From Hahella sp. HN01 (GTDB lineage Bacteria > Pseudomonadota > Gammaproteobacteria > Pseudomonadales > Oleiphilaceae), in the NCBI RefSeq assembly GCF_018986435.1, contig NZ_JAHMIN010000027.1:1-40799 (forward strand): a stretch of 40,799 nt of DNA. Reading direction: 5' to 3'. Made by a program: the position numbers and the translations under genes. How positions within the stretch are numbered: position 1 is the stretch's first letter; every line of letters starts with the position of its first letter. The notes beneath the pieces were generated by a model, which did not search any database, was not told the DNA's origin, and saw only the letters and a list, made by a program, of their open reading frames with translations. Positions 9,008 through 17,080 of the stretch are shown here, one piece after another.

Positions 9008-9038
9008 AAAAAGGGGGCAGAACCGAAGTTCTGCCCCC
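9008..9038 (-). terminator. Strong terminator of the nuclease gene
   Basis: An 11-bp perfect stem (GGGGGCAGAAC 9013-9023 with GTTCTGCCCCC 9028-9038). On the minus strand the loop is TTCG, giving the extra-stable C(UUCG)G tetraloop, followed directly by TTTTT. It begins 9 bases after the stop at 9047. Confidence 0.92.
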
Positions 9039-9046
9039 TGAATTAC

Positions 9047-11536
9047 TTACATCGGGCGGCGGCGTGCGAACCGCATGGTCAGCAGAGCCAGAATGCTCAG
9101 CAGACCCAGGCTGCCGCCTCCGTCATCCTTGCCTTTGTCCGTAGACTTCAAGTCCATCGTCACCACTACCGGATCGTGGTCGGAGCTGCGATAGGGCCCG
9201 ACGCCGAAATATCCGGTGGAGTCTTTGTAGTATTTGAACAGGCCGTCCGCCTGCAGGGCGTAGGCTTCGATGGAGTTAACGTTCCAGTGATCGAGATCCA
9301 CGATATCCTCCATGGCGGCGCGGCTGGCCAGGATATGGTCAAGGCTGCCTTGCGCGCCGTCGTAGGTATAAGAGAACCCTTCCGCATCATGGGTTTCAGC
9401 AACCAAAGCATAGCCATAGTTTTTGCTTACTTCCACTGCGGCCCCTGCGTCCATGCCAGTGTTGGCGGCGGTTTTGATGGTGTAGCCGTGGGTGGCCGGG
9501 TTGTAGTCGGTCAGCACGGAGATAGGGTCTTCCTTGGAGTAGGCGTTCAGGTCGCCCAGAATCAGAATGCGCTCAGGCAGACCTAACGTCGTCAGGGCTT
9601 CGCCGAGGGTGACCGCTGCGGAAACGCGTAATGGGTTGCAGTTGCCCTGCATCTGATCGATATCCGTGGGAGCGCTGTTATCGCAGGCGCTGCTGGAACG
9701 CTTGGATTTGAAGTGGTTGATGGAGACGGCGAAGCTCTGCCCGGTTTTCTTGTGAGTGAACGCCTGCACAAGAGAAGGACGCATGGCGGCGGTTTCTGCG
9801 CCTAGAGTCTGCTCGGGCATATCGACCACAATGGCGTCGCCTTTGGGGGTGACGTTGGCGGCGCGATAAATCAGGCCGACGGTGATTTGATCCGTCCCAG
9901 GCTTGCTGCCGTCCTTCGTCGACACGTAGGTATAGGCGTCTTCGCCGATTTCATTATTTAGCGCCGTCACCAGCGTGTTGATGGCGGAGTCGTCGCTGAA
10001 ACCGTCGTTCTCCAGCTCCATCAGGCCCACGACATCCGCGTCCAGGGTTTTCAAGGCTTTGACGATGCGCGCCTGTTGCAACAGGAACTCGTCTTCTGTT
10101 TTAGCGCCCCGTGGATTGGCGGAGTAGTCGATGGAACCGTCGTCTTTTTTCACGCCGTTGAAATAGTTCAGGACGTTGAAGCTGGCCACCGCCAGATTGC
10201 CCAGCGCGGCTTCCGGCGCTGCGGTGCGGCCGGGGGAGGTGACGCTGATCGGAGCCATCGGGTTGATGCGGTACACATCGTAAGAGAAGTTCAGCGGACC
10301 GGTGGCGGACACCAGATCGCCCAGCAGAATAGGATTGTCGTAGCCAAACTCAGGATAGAAGCTGACGCTGGCGGTATTCTGGCTGGAAGTATTGTCTTCG
10401 ATGTAAAGCAGGTTGGCTTTGTTTTCCGCAATGACGGCGTCGTATTCCGCGCTGCCGGGTATGGCCGCGTCAGTGGGGGTCCATTTCAGCTTGTCGCTGA
10501 TGGTAATTTCCCCATAGCGGCCCAGGCCGTAAGTATTGGCGACCACTGCATTAGACACGCTGACGACCATGCCTTCCAGCGCTTCCAGATTAAGATCTGC
10601 AGCAAACGGCAGGGTGATTGGCGTGACCGTGGCGACGGCGTCAGTGGCGCCGCAATCCGCCAGTTCGGAGACGCTGATCTGGCTGTTGCCGTGGTAATCG
10701 GAAACGGCGCCTTTTATACGCACCAGATTGCCCAGGGTCAGAGAGCCGCCGCCATTGCTGAATGCAAAGATGCCTTCAGAGGTCTGGGGATTGCCGTCTT
10801 CGTCAGAAGGCTCTTCCTGGACGAAGAAGCCGTTGTTACGGAAACCGGTGATTATGCCTTCAACGGTCACGGTCTGGTCTTTCATCGCCACTTCGTCAGT
10901 ACTGCCTTGTACGGCGCTGATCAGAGTGGCCGCTTCGCCGCAGGCGCCCAGGGTCGGCGCAGGATCGCCGCCGTCGCCGCCATCTCCTCCGTCCGCGCCA
11001 GGGGCTTTGCCCAGCCCACTGAAGGTGTCTTTCGCCAGTGTTTGCCACTGATCCTGATTAAAATCCGGGTTGGCGGTCGTATCTGTACGGGACAGAGTGA
11101 CATCTTTCAGGTAAGCGCTTGCGCCTTCTTTAAGCGTTCCCACACGGTCGACAATCGCGCCGCCAACCAGGCGCAACACGACGGAATCGCCGCCATTAAA
11201 GCCGATGGCGTCGTCAGTTGAGGTGCTGTTGGCCAGCGCTTTCAAGCCATCATTAGCGCCGCTGTTAGCGTGCACATATACCGCGCCGGCCGCCAGGGAA
11301 AACGAAGGCAGGGTCATGTAAGCGTTAGGGGTTTCTGCGCCGTCTTTAAAACGGGCGATCTCATAGGCGCTGAGTTCTACGGCGTCGCTGCCGGTGTTGT
11401 AGAATTCCAGGGCTTTATTGTTGGAAGAACCTTCCACATATTCCGAAATGATGAGGTCCGCCTGAGCGGAGAGTGGGAACGCGGTGATCATCGCCGCCAT
11501 GAGGGCGCGGCGTCTGCTGTTTTCAGGATATTTCAT
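9047..11536 (-). CDS. ExeM/NucH-like secreted nuclease with lamin-tail domain and GlyGly-CTERM anchor
   Basis: Predicted extracellular or surface DNase. Order of parts in the 829-residue product: signal peptide (1-26, ends SAQA); lamin-tail domain (about 27-165, starts DLIISEYVEGSSNNKALEFYN); a short Gly/Asp-rich linker; an OB-fold region (about 195-425); an endonuclease/exonuclease/phosphatase domain (about 450-790). The last carries SFNVLNYF, LMELEND, INHFKSKRS, ILGDLNAYSKEDP and SSDHDPVV. The tail is a GlyGly-CTERM signal: GGGSLGLLSILALL then RRR. This tail is normally processed by rhombosortase with type II secretion; neither is in the window. The ATG at 11536 is chosen because it begins the signal peptide; a TTG at 11587 is less likely. 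The DNA released could feed the 5'-nucleotidase at 20.3 kb. Confidence 0.9.
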   Translation of the reverse strand: MKYPENSRRRALMAAMITAFPLSAQADLIISEYVEGSSNNKALEFYNTGSDAVELSAYEIARFKDGAETPNAYMTLPSFSLAAGAVYVHANSGANDGLKALANSTSTDDAIGFNGGDSVVLRLVGGAIVDRVGTLKEGASAYLKDVTLSRTDTTANPDFNQDQWQTLAKDTFSGLGKAPGADGGDGGDGGDPAPTLGACGEAATLISAVQGSTDEVAMKDQTVTVEGIITGFRNNGFFVQEEPSDEDGNPQTSEGIFAFSNGGGSLTLGNLVRIKGAVSDYHGNSQISVSELADCGATDAVATVTPITLPFAADLNLEALEGMVVSVSNAVVANTYGLGRYGEITISDKLKWTPTDAAIPGSAEYDAVIAENKANLLYIEDNTSSQNTASVSFYPEFGYDNPILLGDLVSATGPLNFSYDVYRINPMAPISVTSPGRTAAPEAALGNLAVASFNVLNYFNGVKKDDGSIDYSANPRGAKTEDEFLLQQARIVKALKTLDADVVGLMELENDGFSDDSAINTLVTALNNEIGEDAYTYVSTKDGSKPGTDQITVGLIYRAANVTPKGDAIVVDMPEQTLGAETAAMRPSLVQAFTHKKTGQSFAVSINHFKSKRSSSACDNSAPTDIDQMQGNCNPLRVSAAVTLGEALTTLGLPERILILGDLNAYSKEDPISVLTDYNPATHGYTIKTAANTGMDAGAAVEVSKNYGYALVAETHDAEGFSYTYDGAQGSLDHILASRAAMEDIVDLDHWNVNSIEAYALQADGLFKYYKDSTGYFGVGPYRSSDHDPVVVTMDLKSTDKGKDDGGGSLGLLSILALLTMRFARRRPM

Positions 11537-12046
11537 TTTAATTATTTCCGAGTTACAACCAGGATTGTATAAAGTGCGTCCGGCCAATACTGCTCTGACT
11601 CCAGCCAGATATAACCGGACGAGAGCTTAGAGCAAGCGTTATGCCACGATCAAGGCGGGGGAAGAGCGTAATGTGACCTGGTTACAATAAATATAAATAC
11701 CTATTACTCGGACAATAGAGGCAGCTGCAAACAAAACGGATTTAATAAGCGGCAAATCAATTGCTTATGAGGCGTCAGCCGGAGTCTGGCGAAGTTGGAC
11801 GGACTAATCCGGGATAGAATCAGGTTCTGTTTATTATTTGACCATATGATCAACAAGAGTGCATTTTCTGACGTGGCGGTCAAAAAATGCGCATCCTGAA
11901 TATCGCCTTTTATGGCGAGATGTTCAGTCAACAAATCCCAGTGGACTGGGGTAAAATCCTCCCTTCGTCATCTTCAAAGCCAAGTTGGCGGCATACCAAT
12001 AAAACTACAGGTGGTCCGAACGGTGTCGGAAAATGAAGTCGCCGCG
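11537..12046. other. 510-base intergenic region with small inverted repeats
   Basis: Separates the nuclease gene (minus) from the GIY-YIG gene (plus). It holds the inverted repeat GCATTTT (11861-11867) / AAAATGC (11884-11890) and a small hairpin TCGCC-N6-GGCGA (11903-11918). Open frames here have no family match and no ribosome site. An A/T-rich stretch at 11685-11705 could be the nuclease promoter. Confidence 0.4.
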
Positions 12047-12340
12047 ATGAGTTGGTGCGTGTATATGTTGCTGGCCAGCGATAACTCGCTGTATACCGGC
12101 ATCACCAATAACCCTGCGAAACGTTTTCGGGATCATTTGCAGGGCAATGGGGCGAAGTATTTCCGCGGGCGTAAGCCAGTGCGTCTGCTGTATGTGGAGG
12201 CGGGACACGATCGCGCCAGCGCAAGCCGCCGGGAAATTGAGATTAAAAAACTAAAACGCAGTGGCAAACTGCGCCTGATAGAAGAAAATGTATTGGATAA
12301 CGCTTTTCGGGAGTTGAATCGTAGTTGCTTCGGCCTGTGA
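12047..12340 (+). CDS. YhbQ-type small GIY-YIG nuclease-family protein
   Basis: A 97-residue single-domain GIY-YIG protein (UPF0213/YhbQ group). The two signature strands are VYMLLA and LYTGIT. They are followed by the catalytic Arg in KRFRDH, the GKGAKYF-like stretch (here GNGAKYFRGRKPVRLLYVE) and the metal-binding Glu in SRREIEIKKL. The start is the ATG at 12047, which matches the family; the frame is open upstream to 11912. The biological role of this group is unsettled (DNA processing or repair). It lies 57 bases before a methyltransferase-like gene on the same strand. Confidence 0.85.
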   Translation: MSWCVYMLLASDNSLYTGITNNPAKRFRDHLQGNGAKYFRGRKPVRLLYVEAGHDRASASRREIEIKKLKRSGKLRLIEENVLDNAFRELNRSCFGL

Positions 12341-12397
12341 CGACAGGTCCCGCGTTCCTGATGCGACCTTCACCAAGTGAGATGGGAGAACAACACG

Positions 12398-13042
12398 ATG
12401 TCCACGGACGTAATCGTCAGCCACTTTCTGGCTATTTTTTTCACCATGATTGGCGTGCATTACACCTGCCGTAGCCTGGGGCTGCGCAAGCGCACCGGCG
12501 TCAGTCATATTCATTACGGTTCCGCCGCCAGCAAGAGCTGGTTCGTGCGCTGGGTGTTCAATCTGTTTCGTTTACTGATTCTGGCGGTGACAGTGGCGCG
12601 GGTGTTCTATCCCGATGTGGACGCCTATCTTGGCGTATTTCCTGCGCTATACACGCCGGCGGTGTTGTGGTCGGGAGTCGGCTTGCTGCTGTGTTCTTTT
12701 GGGTTGATTGATTACGTGCATTCCTACATGCACACGGACTGGCGCTCGGGCATTGATACTGACGGCAAGGCGCAGTTGCTGACTCAAGGGCCTTTCCGTT
12801 ATTGCCGTAATCCGTTGTTCGCTGGCGTATATATAGGCCAGATTGGGCTGTTTCTGGCGCTGCCGTCATTGTTTACTTTGGCGTGCCTGCTCATCGGCGC
12901 AGGGATGATCGCCATTCAAACGCGATTGGAGGAGGCCGCTCTGCGACGCGCATACGGACAAGCCTATGAGCGTTACTGCGAGCGGGCGCCCCGCTGGCTG
13001 CCCCGTTTCGGTAAGGCCATAGGGCCGGGCTGGCAGGATTAA
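12398..13042 (+). CDS. Isoprenylcysteine carboxyl methyltransferase-like membrane protein
   Basis: An integral membrane protein of 214 residues with about five hydrophobic segments (around 10-28, 53-72, 77-98 and two near 140-170). It carries the ICMT/PEMT signature QGPFRYCRNPLF (S-adenosylmethionine-binding) followed by LEEAALRRAYGQAYERYCERAPRWLP. Bacterial members methylate unknown small or lipid substrates. The ATG at 12398 has a clear GGGAG site 9 bases upstream; a GTG at 12377 is less likely. It ends 4 bases before the convergent alpha/beta hydrolase gene. Confidence 0.82.
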   Translation: MSTDVIVSHFLAIFFTMIGVHYTCRSLGLRKRTGVSHIHYGSAASKSWFVRWVFNLFRLLILAVTVARVFYPDVDAYLGVFPALYTPAVLWSGVGLLLCSFGLIDYVHSYMHTDWRSGIDTDGKAQLLTQGPFRYCRNPLFAGVYIGQIGLFLALPSLFTLACLLIGAGMIAIQTRLEEAALRRAYGQAYERYCERAPRWLPRFGKAIGPGWQD

Positions 13043-13046
13043 GCGT

Positions 13047-14009
13047 TCAGCCCTTTTCCGCTTCCAGCAGGCGCATGAAAACCAGGGTGATTTCCGCGGT
13101 TTCCTCCGGCGCTTCGATCATCGGCGCGTGGCCGACGCCATCGATGATCATCTTGCGTGAATTGGCGATCTGCCGGGTGAATACCTCCGCATTGCGGTAG
13201 TTGATCACCCGGTCTTCTTTCCCCCACAGCACCAGGGTTGGGCTTCTGATGTCCAGCAACACTTGCTTGAAGTCATACCGGTGTCGCTCCCTCACCAATT
13301 CCGCGAATATATGGTCGTAAATGCCTGTGTTGGCGATGGCTTTTTCCGTGAGCACGGAGGTAATCGGCCAGGGAATGAAAGGCTTGTCCTCCATGGCGAA
13401 TTCCATGAGGGCGTCAAAATCCTCCGGCTTTCTCACTATCAGCGGGTTTTCTCCCTTTTGCAGGCGCGTTTCCAGCTCGCTGGAAAAGTCATACACGCCA
13501 GCGGGGTCCATCAGCACTAACGAAGCGACGCTGTCTGGATATTCGGCGGCGTACATCGAAGAAATCGCTCCGCCCATGGAATTTCCCATCAAGTGAAAAT
13601 GGCTCAGGCCGGCGGCTTCGGTAAAGGCGCGCACGTAGCCGACCTGATCGTCGATATCATAGGGAATGCTGGTGTCCTTGCTGCTGTCGCCATGGCCCAA
13701 CAGGTCGAGGGCGACGATGTGATAGCGCGGGGGAAGATGGCGTATGAAACGCAGCCAGTTTTCTTTGCTGGCGCCGAAGCCATGCAACAGCAGGATCGTT
13801 TCGGCGTCCGGCGGCGCCTGATTTTCCAGATAAGCGAAATGACGCCCCTGGGTCTCCAGGCTTTTGGGAGTCACGCCCGCCTGGGAGCGTTCGAAGTCCA
13901 TGGCGAGATCGTACAGGCCGTATTTGATCTCGGAACACGCCGACAGCAGGGTCAGCGCAGCGATGAGAAACCCGGCCCGGAAAATCTGAGCGGAATGAGA
14001 CATGCGCAT
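13047..14009 (-). CDS. Lipoprotein alpha/beta hydrolase (lipase/esterase-like)
   Basis: Serine hydrolase predicted to be membrane-anchored. The signal peptide ends in lipobox LLSAC (Cys near residue 25). The oxyanion stretch is LLLHGFGASKENW, the nucleophile elbow is MGNSMGG, the acid is probably Asp in WGKEDRVI, and the catalytic His is in GVGHAPMIEAPEE. The mature length of about 295 residues fits the family. The ATG at 14009 has AGGA 6 bases upstream; the GTG at 14066 is rejected because it would precede the signal peptide by 19 residues. The substrate is unknown, probably an acyl ester. Probably single-gene; converges on the methyltransferase gene. Confidence 0.85.
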   Translation of the reverse strand: MRMSHSAQIFRAGFLIAALTLLSACSEIKYGLYDLAMDFERSQAGVTPKSLETQGRHFAYLENQAPPDAETILLLHGFGASKENWLRFIRHLPPRYHIVALDLLGHGDSSKDTSIPYDIDDQVGYVRAFTEAAGLSHFHLMGNSMGGAISSMYAAEYPDSVASLVLMDPAGVYDFSSELETRLQKGENPLIVRKPEDFDALMEFAMEDKPFIPWPITSVLTEKAIANTGIYDHIFAELVRERHRYDFKQVLLDIRSPTLVLWGKEDRVINYRNAEVFTRQIANSRKMIIDGVGHAPMIEAPEETAEITLVFMRLLEAEKG

Positions 14010-14261
14010 GCTGTTTCCTGTAAATCCATACTGACAGACAGGAGCCCTGTGAGCGTCGCTGGACACGGGATCTAAGGGCTGCCGTAAGCGGACATTTAAT
14101 CAAATCCGGAGCCGCCGAGGCAACGGTCTAGCCTTGAATCTGAGTGGCGGCGCGGCCGAATTCTCCACACTGATCTACACTGAGATTGATCTGTAAATCA
14201 ACGCGTCTTTTGCTTCTACATGAATATGACGCCCAGGCTGATTGCGGTGGAGAACCAGGCT

Positions 14262-15182
14262 ATGAACGCTGACACCCAACCCCCTGACGACAGTTATTGG
14301 CGCGACGCCGATCGCGAAGAAAGCGATGAGTTGAAGTTTCAGCTGGAGCAACGCGCCCGTACGGGCGAGCCCATGCGCGGATTCAAGCTGAGCCGTGCGG
14401 AACTGTCCGGGGTTGATCTGGTGCGGCGCAACGCCAAGGGCGGCTATCAGCTGGTGGAGTCCGATCTTTACCGCGCCAACCTGGAAGGAGCCCATTGCTT
14501 TCACCTGGATTTACGGGGCTCTTCCCTGATGAAAGCCAACCTCAGCAAGGCGAATTTACACTGCGCCAACCTGCAGGACTGCAACCTGTTGGGGGCGGTG
14601 TTTGAGCAGACCAAAATTGAACACATCCAGTGGGGCGAAAAACTGCTGCAGGAGAAACTGGCGGAAAAAGCCTCCAATCGTGAGCAGAAGCTGGATTTGT
14701 ATCAGCAGGCGGAGGAAATCTATCGGCATTTGCGCAAGGTCGCAGAGCAGCAGGGGCTTTTCGAAACCGCGGGCCATTTTTTCCAGAAAGAAATGCTGAT
14801 GCGACGTTTCCAGCTGCCGCCTTTCTCCGGCGCGCGCTTCGTCTCAAAAATGGTGGATTTGTTCTGCGGATACGGGGAGCGTCCTGACCGCGTCATTATT
14901 TTTTCCTGTCTTATGGTGCTGGCTTTCTCACTGATCTATTTCACCCTGGGCATCCGCGAAGGAGAGCAGGCCCTATATGCGGGCGGCGGCGCCAATTTGT
15001 GGTCGGAATTGCAGTATTTTCTGAGCTGTCTGTATTTCAGCGTCGTCACCTTCACCACCCTGGGCTATGGAGACCTTGCCCCGGTGGGCCTCACCCGCGC
15101 ATTCGCCGCGACCGAAGCCTTTGTCGGCAGTTTCACCCTGGCGCTCTTTGTTGTCGTTTTCGTGAAGAAAATGACGCGATAG
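14262..15182 (+). CDS. Pentapeptide-repeat protein fused to a two-helix potassium channel
   Basis: Predicted ion channel of 306 residues. Residues about 35-110 contain pentapeptide-type repeats (ADLYRANLEGA-like units: SDLYRANLEG, LDLRGSSLMKANLSKANLHCANLQDCNLLGA). A helical linker rich in Gln/Glu/Lys follows. A hydrophobic helix (VIIFSCLMVLAFSLIYFTL), a pore loop with the selectivity filter TTLGYGD, and a second helix (FVGSFTLALFVVVFV) end the protein. The filter is intact. The ATG at 14262 has GGAG 9 bases upstream; the ATG at 14220 gives 14 more residues but has no ribosome site. The soluble repeat domain in front of the pore may sense or oligomerise (inference). Flanked by unrelated genes. 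Confidence 0.85.
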   Translation: MNADTQPPDDSYWRDADREESDELKFQLEQRARTGEPMRGFKLSRAELSGVDLVRRNAKGGYQLVESDLYRANLEGAHCFHLDLRGSSLMKANLSKANLHCANLQDCNLLGAVFEQTKIEHIQWGEKLLQEKLAEKASNREQKLDLYQQAEEIYRHLRKVAEQQGLFETAGHFFQKEMLMRRFQLPPFSGARFVSKMVDLFCGYGERPDRVIIFSCLMVLAFSLIYFTLGIREGEQALYAGGGANLWSELQYFLSCLYFSVVTFTTLGYGDLAPVGLTRAFAATEAFVGSFTLALFVVVFVKKMTR

Positions 15183-15279
15183 ACGGCCCGGTTGGAATCT
15201 GATCCCGCCGTTGTCCCTTCAGCACATGGGCTATAGTTAAATTAATTGTGACAGGATTGAAATATTCGGGAGCCGGCTT

Positions 15280-16194
15280 ATGGGATTCTCATATTTCATG
15301 GTTGCGGCGGTGTTGAGCGCTTCATGCAGTCTGGAGCCGCCCGCGCCTACGCAGCCCTTATACAGGGTGGCGGTGATTGACCGTTTTTATCCTGGCGACG
15401 AGTCCTTCGCTTCCGATGAAGACAAGGACATGGACGGTTGGCTCAACGGCATGGTCGATCTGGATCGCGACCGCAAGCGAGAGCCGCTATACCATGGCGA
15501 CATCGTCAGCCTGCTGGCCTCCGCGCCGCAAGTGGAGGTGACGCCTTATCCTCTCACTCCCGGTCAGCCTGCGCAGGAAGAAATCCTGCGGCAGTTGGCG
15601 GAAGTACGCAAACATGTCTTCTGGGGCGAGCCCATCGACGCGGTGGTGTTGTCATGGGAGTCCTCCACTTTGATCAGCGCTTTTGAAAAGCCCCTGCGTT
15701 CGGAAAATGTGGAAAACTACAAAGCGGTTGTGCGCAGCTGGGCGGAACATGATCCGGTATGGAATCTCAGCTATCGCATCATTCGTCTGATGGAGGATCT
15801 GGCGGAAAGCGGCGTGCAGGTCTACACCATCGCCGGCAATGGCGGGCGCGGCATGGTCAACACCTATTCCTTTGCGGATGGCGTAGTGACGGTGGGCGCG
15901 GTGGAGGAGGAACTGGGCGACTTCATCGCCGATAACGAATTAGTGGATACCCACGAGCAAGCCGCGTACTTCTTCCGACTGGTGCTGGACGCCACCGGCG
16001 CGCCGGTAGGCTACGATGTGGACGGAGATGATTGCGCGGACGTACCGGTAACCTGCCTCACGGGCTATTCTCCTGAACGTACGGATTATCCTGCGAAACC
16101 CTGGCCGCCATTGAAAGGCTCTTCCTTCGCCGCGCCCATGGCGCTGCGCAGGCATCTTTTGGGCGATCAAAGCCACAGGTGCTCTGGGACCTGA
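15280..16194 (+). CDS. Diverged S8 (subtilase)-like lipoprotein with a disturbed C terminus
   Basis: The signal peptide ends near SASC (lipobox-like, Cys16), so it is probably an outer-envelope lipoprotein. All three subtilase positions can be placed: Asp34 in VAVIDRF, His72 in YHGDIVSLLAS, Ser282 in GSSFAAPMA, and the oxyanion Asn187 in IAGNGG. A DxDxD-like DEDKDMDGW stretch may bind calcium. The spacing is short and the His motif is HGD instead of HGT, so it is a distant member. After PMAL the frame reads RRHLLGD and stops. Shifting one base at about 16147 gives GIFWAIKATGALGPEAN with a stop at 16202-16204, a more protease-like end. The GGGAG ribosome site supports the start. Confidence 0.65.
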   Translation: MGFSYFMVAAVLSASCSLEPPAPTQPLYRVAVIDRFYPGDESFASDEDKDMDGWLNGMVDLDRDRKREPLYHGDIVSLLASAPQVEVTPYPLTPGQPAQEEILRQLAEVRKHVFWGEPIDAVVLSWESSTLISAFEKPLRSENVENYKAVVRSWAEHDPVWNLSYRIIRLMEDLAESGVQVYTIAGNGGRGMVNTYSFADGVVTVGAVEEELGDFIADNELVDTHEQAAYFFRLVLDATGAPVGYDVDGDDCADVPVTCLTGYSPERTDYPAKPWPPLKGSSFAAPMALRRHLLGDQSHRCSGT

Positions 16195-16219
16195 AGCAAA
16201 TTGAGGGGCGCTTCCGCTG

Positions 16220-16768
16220 TTACGCCACCAGGAGGTTACGGAAGCCTTTTTTCAAATACTCCATCTGATCCGCCAGGATGCGTCGATTGGCCAGATACAG
16301 ATACTCGTAGCGGTTCGGCGTATAAGGCACCGCCAGCAACTCCATGTTGCACTCGCTCAACAGTCGCGCGCCCTTATGCCCGTTGCAGCGTTTGCAGGCC
16401 GTCACCACATTGGTCCACACGTTACGACCGCCACGGCTCAAGGGCACGATGTGATCGCGGCTCAGCAGACTGTGGTGGAATTTTTCGCCGCAGTACATGC
16501 AGCGGAAGCTGTCTCGGGAAAAAAGGTAGCGGTTGAGGAGGGGAGGAATGCTGCGCAGTTCTTTGGGGTCCTTGCGGCCGACGATGATCTGCGGCACGTC
16601 AATGCTGGACTGAACTCCTTGCGAGTTATACCCGCCATGCAGTGTGGAGCATATTTCTCCAAATGTGTATAACGCCCTATCGCACACGATCTCAGTCACG
16701 GCGGCGTAAACATCCAGCCAACACTGAGGAAGTCCTGACGGCGTTATCTTGAGTACCATGGGATACAT
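16220..16768 (-). CDS. HNH endonuclease
   Basis: Predicted zinc-stabilised HNH nuclease of 182 residues. The C-x2-C pair CMYCG, the core SRDHIVPLSRGG and TNVVTACKRCNGHKG (second Cys pair, catalytic His and Asn) form a complete HNH_5-type domain in the middle. The N-terminal part (about 75 residues) is unassigned. The ATG at 16768 has AGAGG 5 bases upstream; the GTG at 16774 would be too close to it. No restriction methylase is adjacent. It lies convergent to the subtilase-like gene and divergent from the KAP NTPase, so a defence role is possible but unproven. Confidence 0.88.
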   Translation of the reverse strand: MYPMVLKITPSGLPQCWLDVYAAVTEIVCDRALYTFGEICSTLHGGYNSQGVQSSIDVPQIIVGRKDPKELRSIPPLLNRYLFSRDSFRCMYCGEKFHHSLLSRDHIVPLSRGGRNVWTNVVTACKRCNGHKGARLLSECNMELLAVPYTPNRYEYLYLANRRILADQMEYLKKGFRNLLVA

Positions 16769-17080
16769 GGACACCTCTGATCTTTCGTCAATTAGGCACG
16801 TTCCAGTGCTATATGAAATACATTTACTCTGACAGTTGTATTACAAGTGAGCAGTTTTTTCCATGTATTTCGGTAAATTAAGTGAGCAAGTCGATGATTT
16901 TTTGTACGCCCGGAACGGATTTTGTATTCCTGAAAGTGGTCAGCGCAAGCGCTGTAAAAATGGCGGGAAACGGTCCCCCGAAGCCGCTTTCTTATGCTGC
17001 CTGTCCAGTCATCAATAACCGGGTGGTTCTTTCCCTCTGCTACACTTTCAACATCAGCCTTTCAGAGCAGGGACACGGAT
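16769..17080. other. 312-base divergent intergenic region with a 14-base palindrome
   Basis: Between the HNH gene (minus) and the KAP NTPase gene (plus), so both promoters should be here. It contains the perfect palindrome CAGCGC-AA-GCGCTG (16941-16954), a possible regulator site, and the smaller TTGTATTACAA near 16840. No convincing gene was seen. Confidence 0.4.

Noticed and set aside
10076-11221. A 381-residue plus-strand frame inside the nuclease gene
   Set aside because: Antisense to the OB-fold and linker region of a firm gene; no family motif.
11660-11695. A CRP-like site TGTGACCTGGTTACA upstream of the nuclease gene
   Set aside because: The spacer is 5 instead of 6 bases and the right arm is not TCACA, so the match is not convincing.
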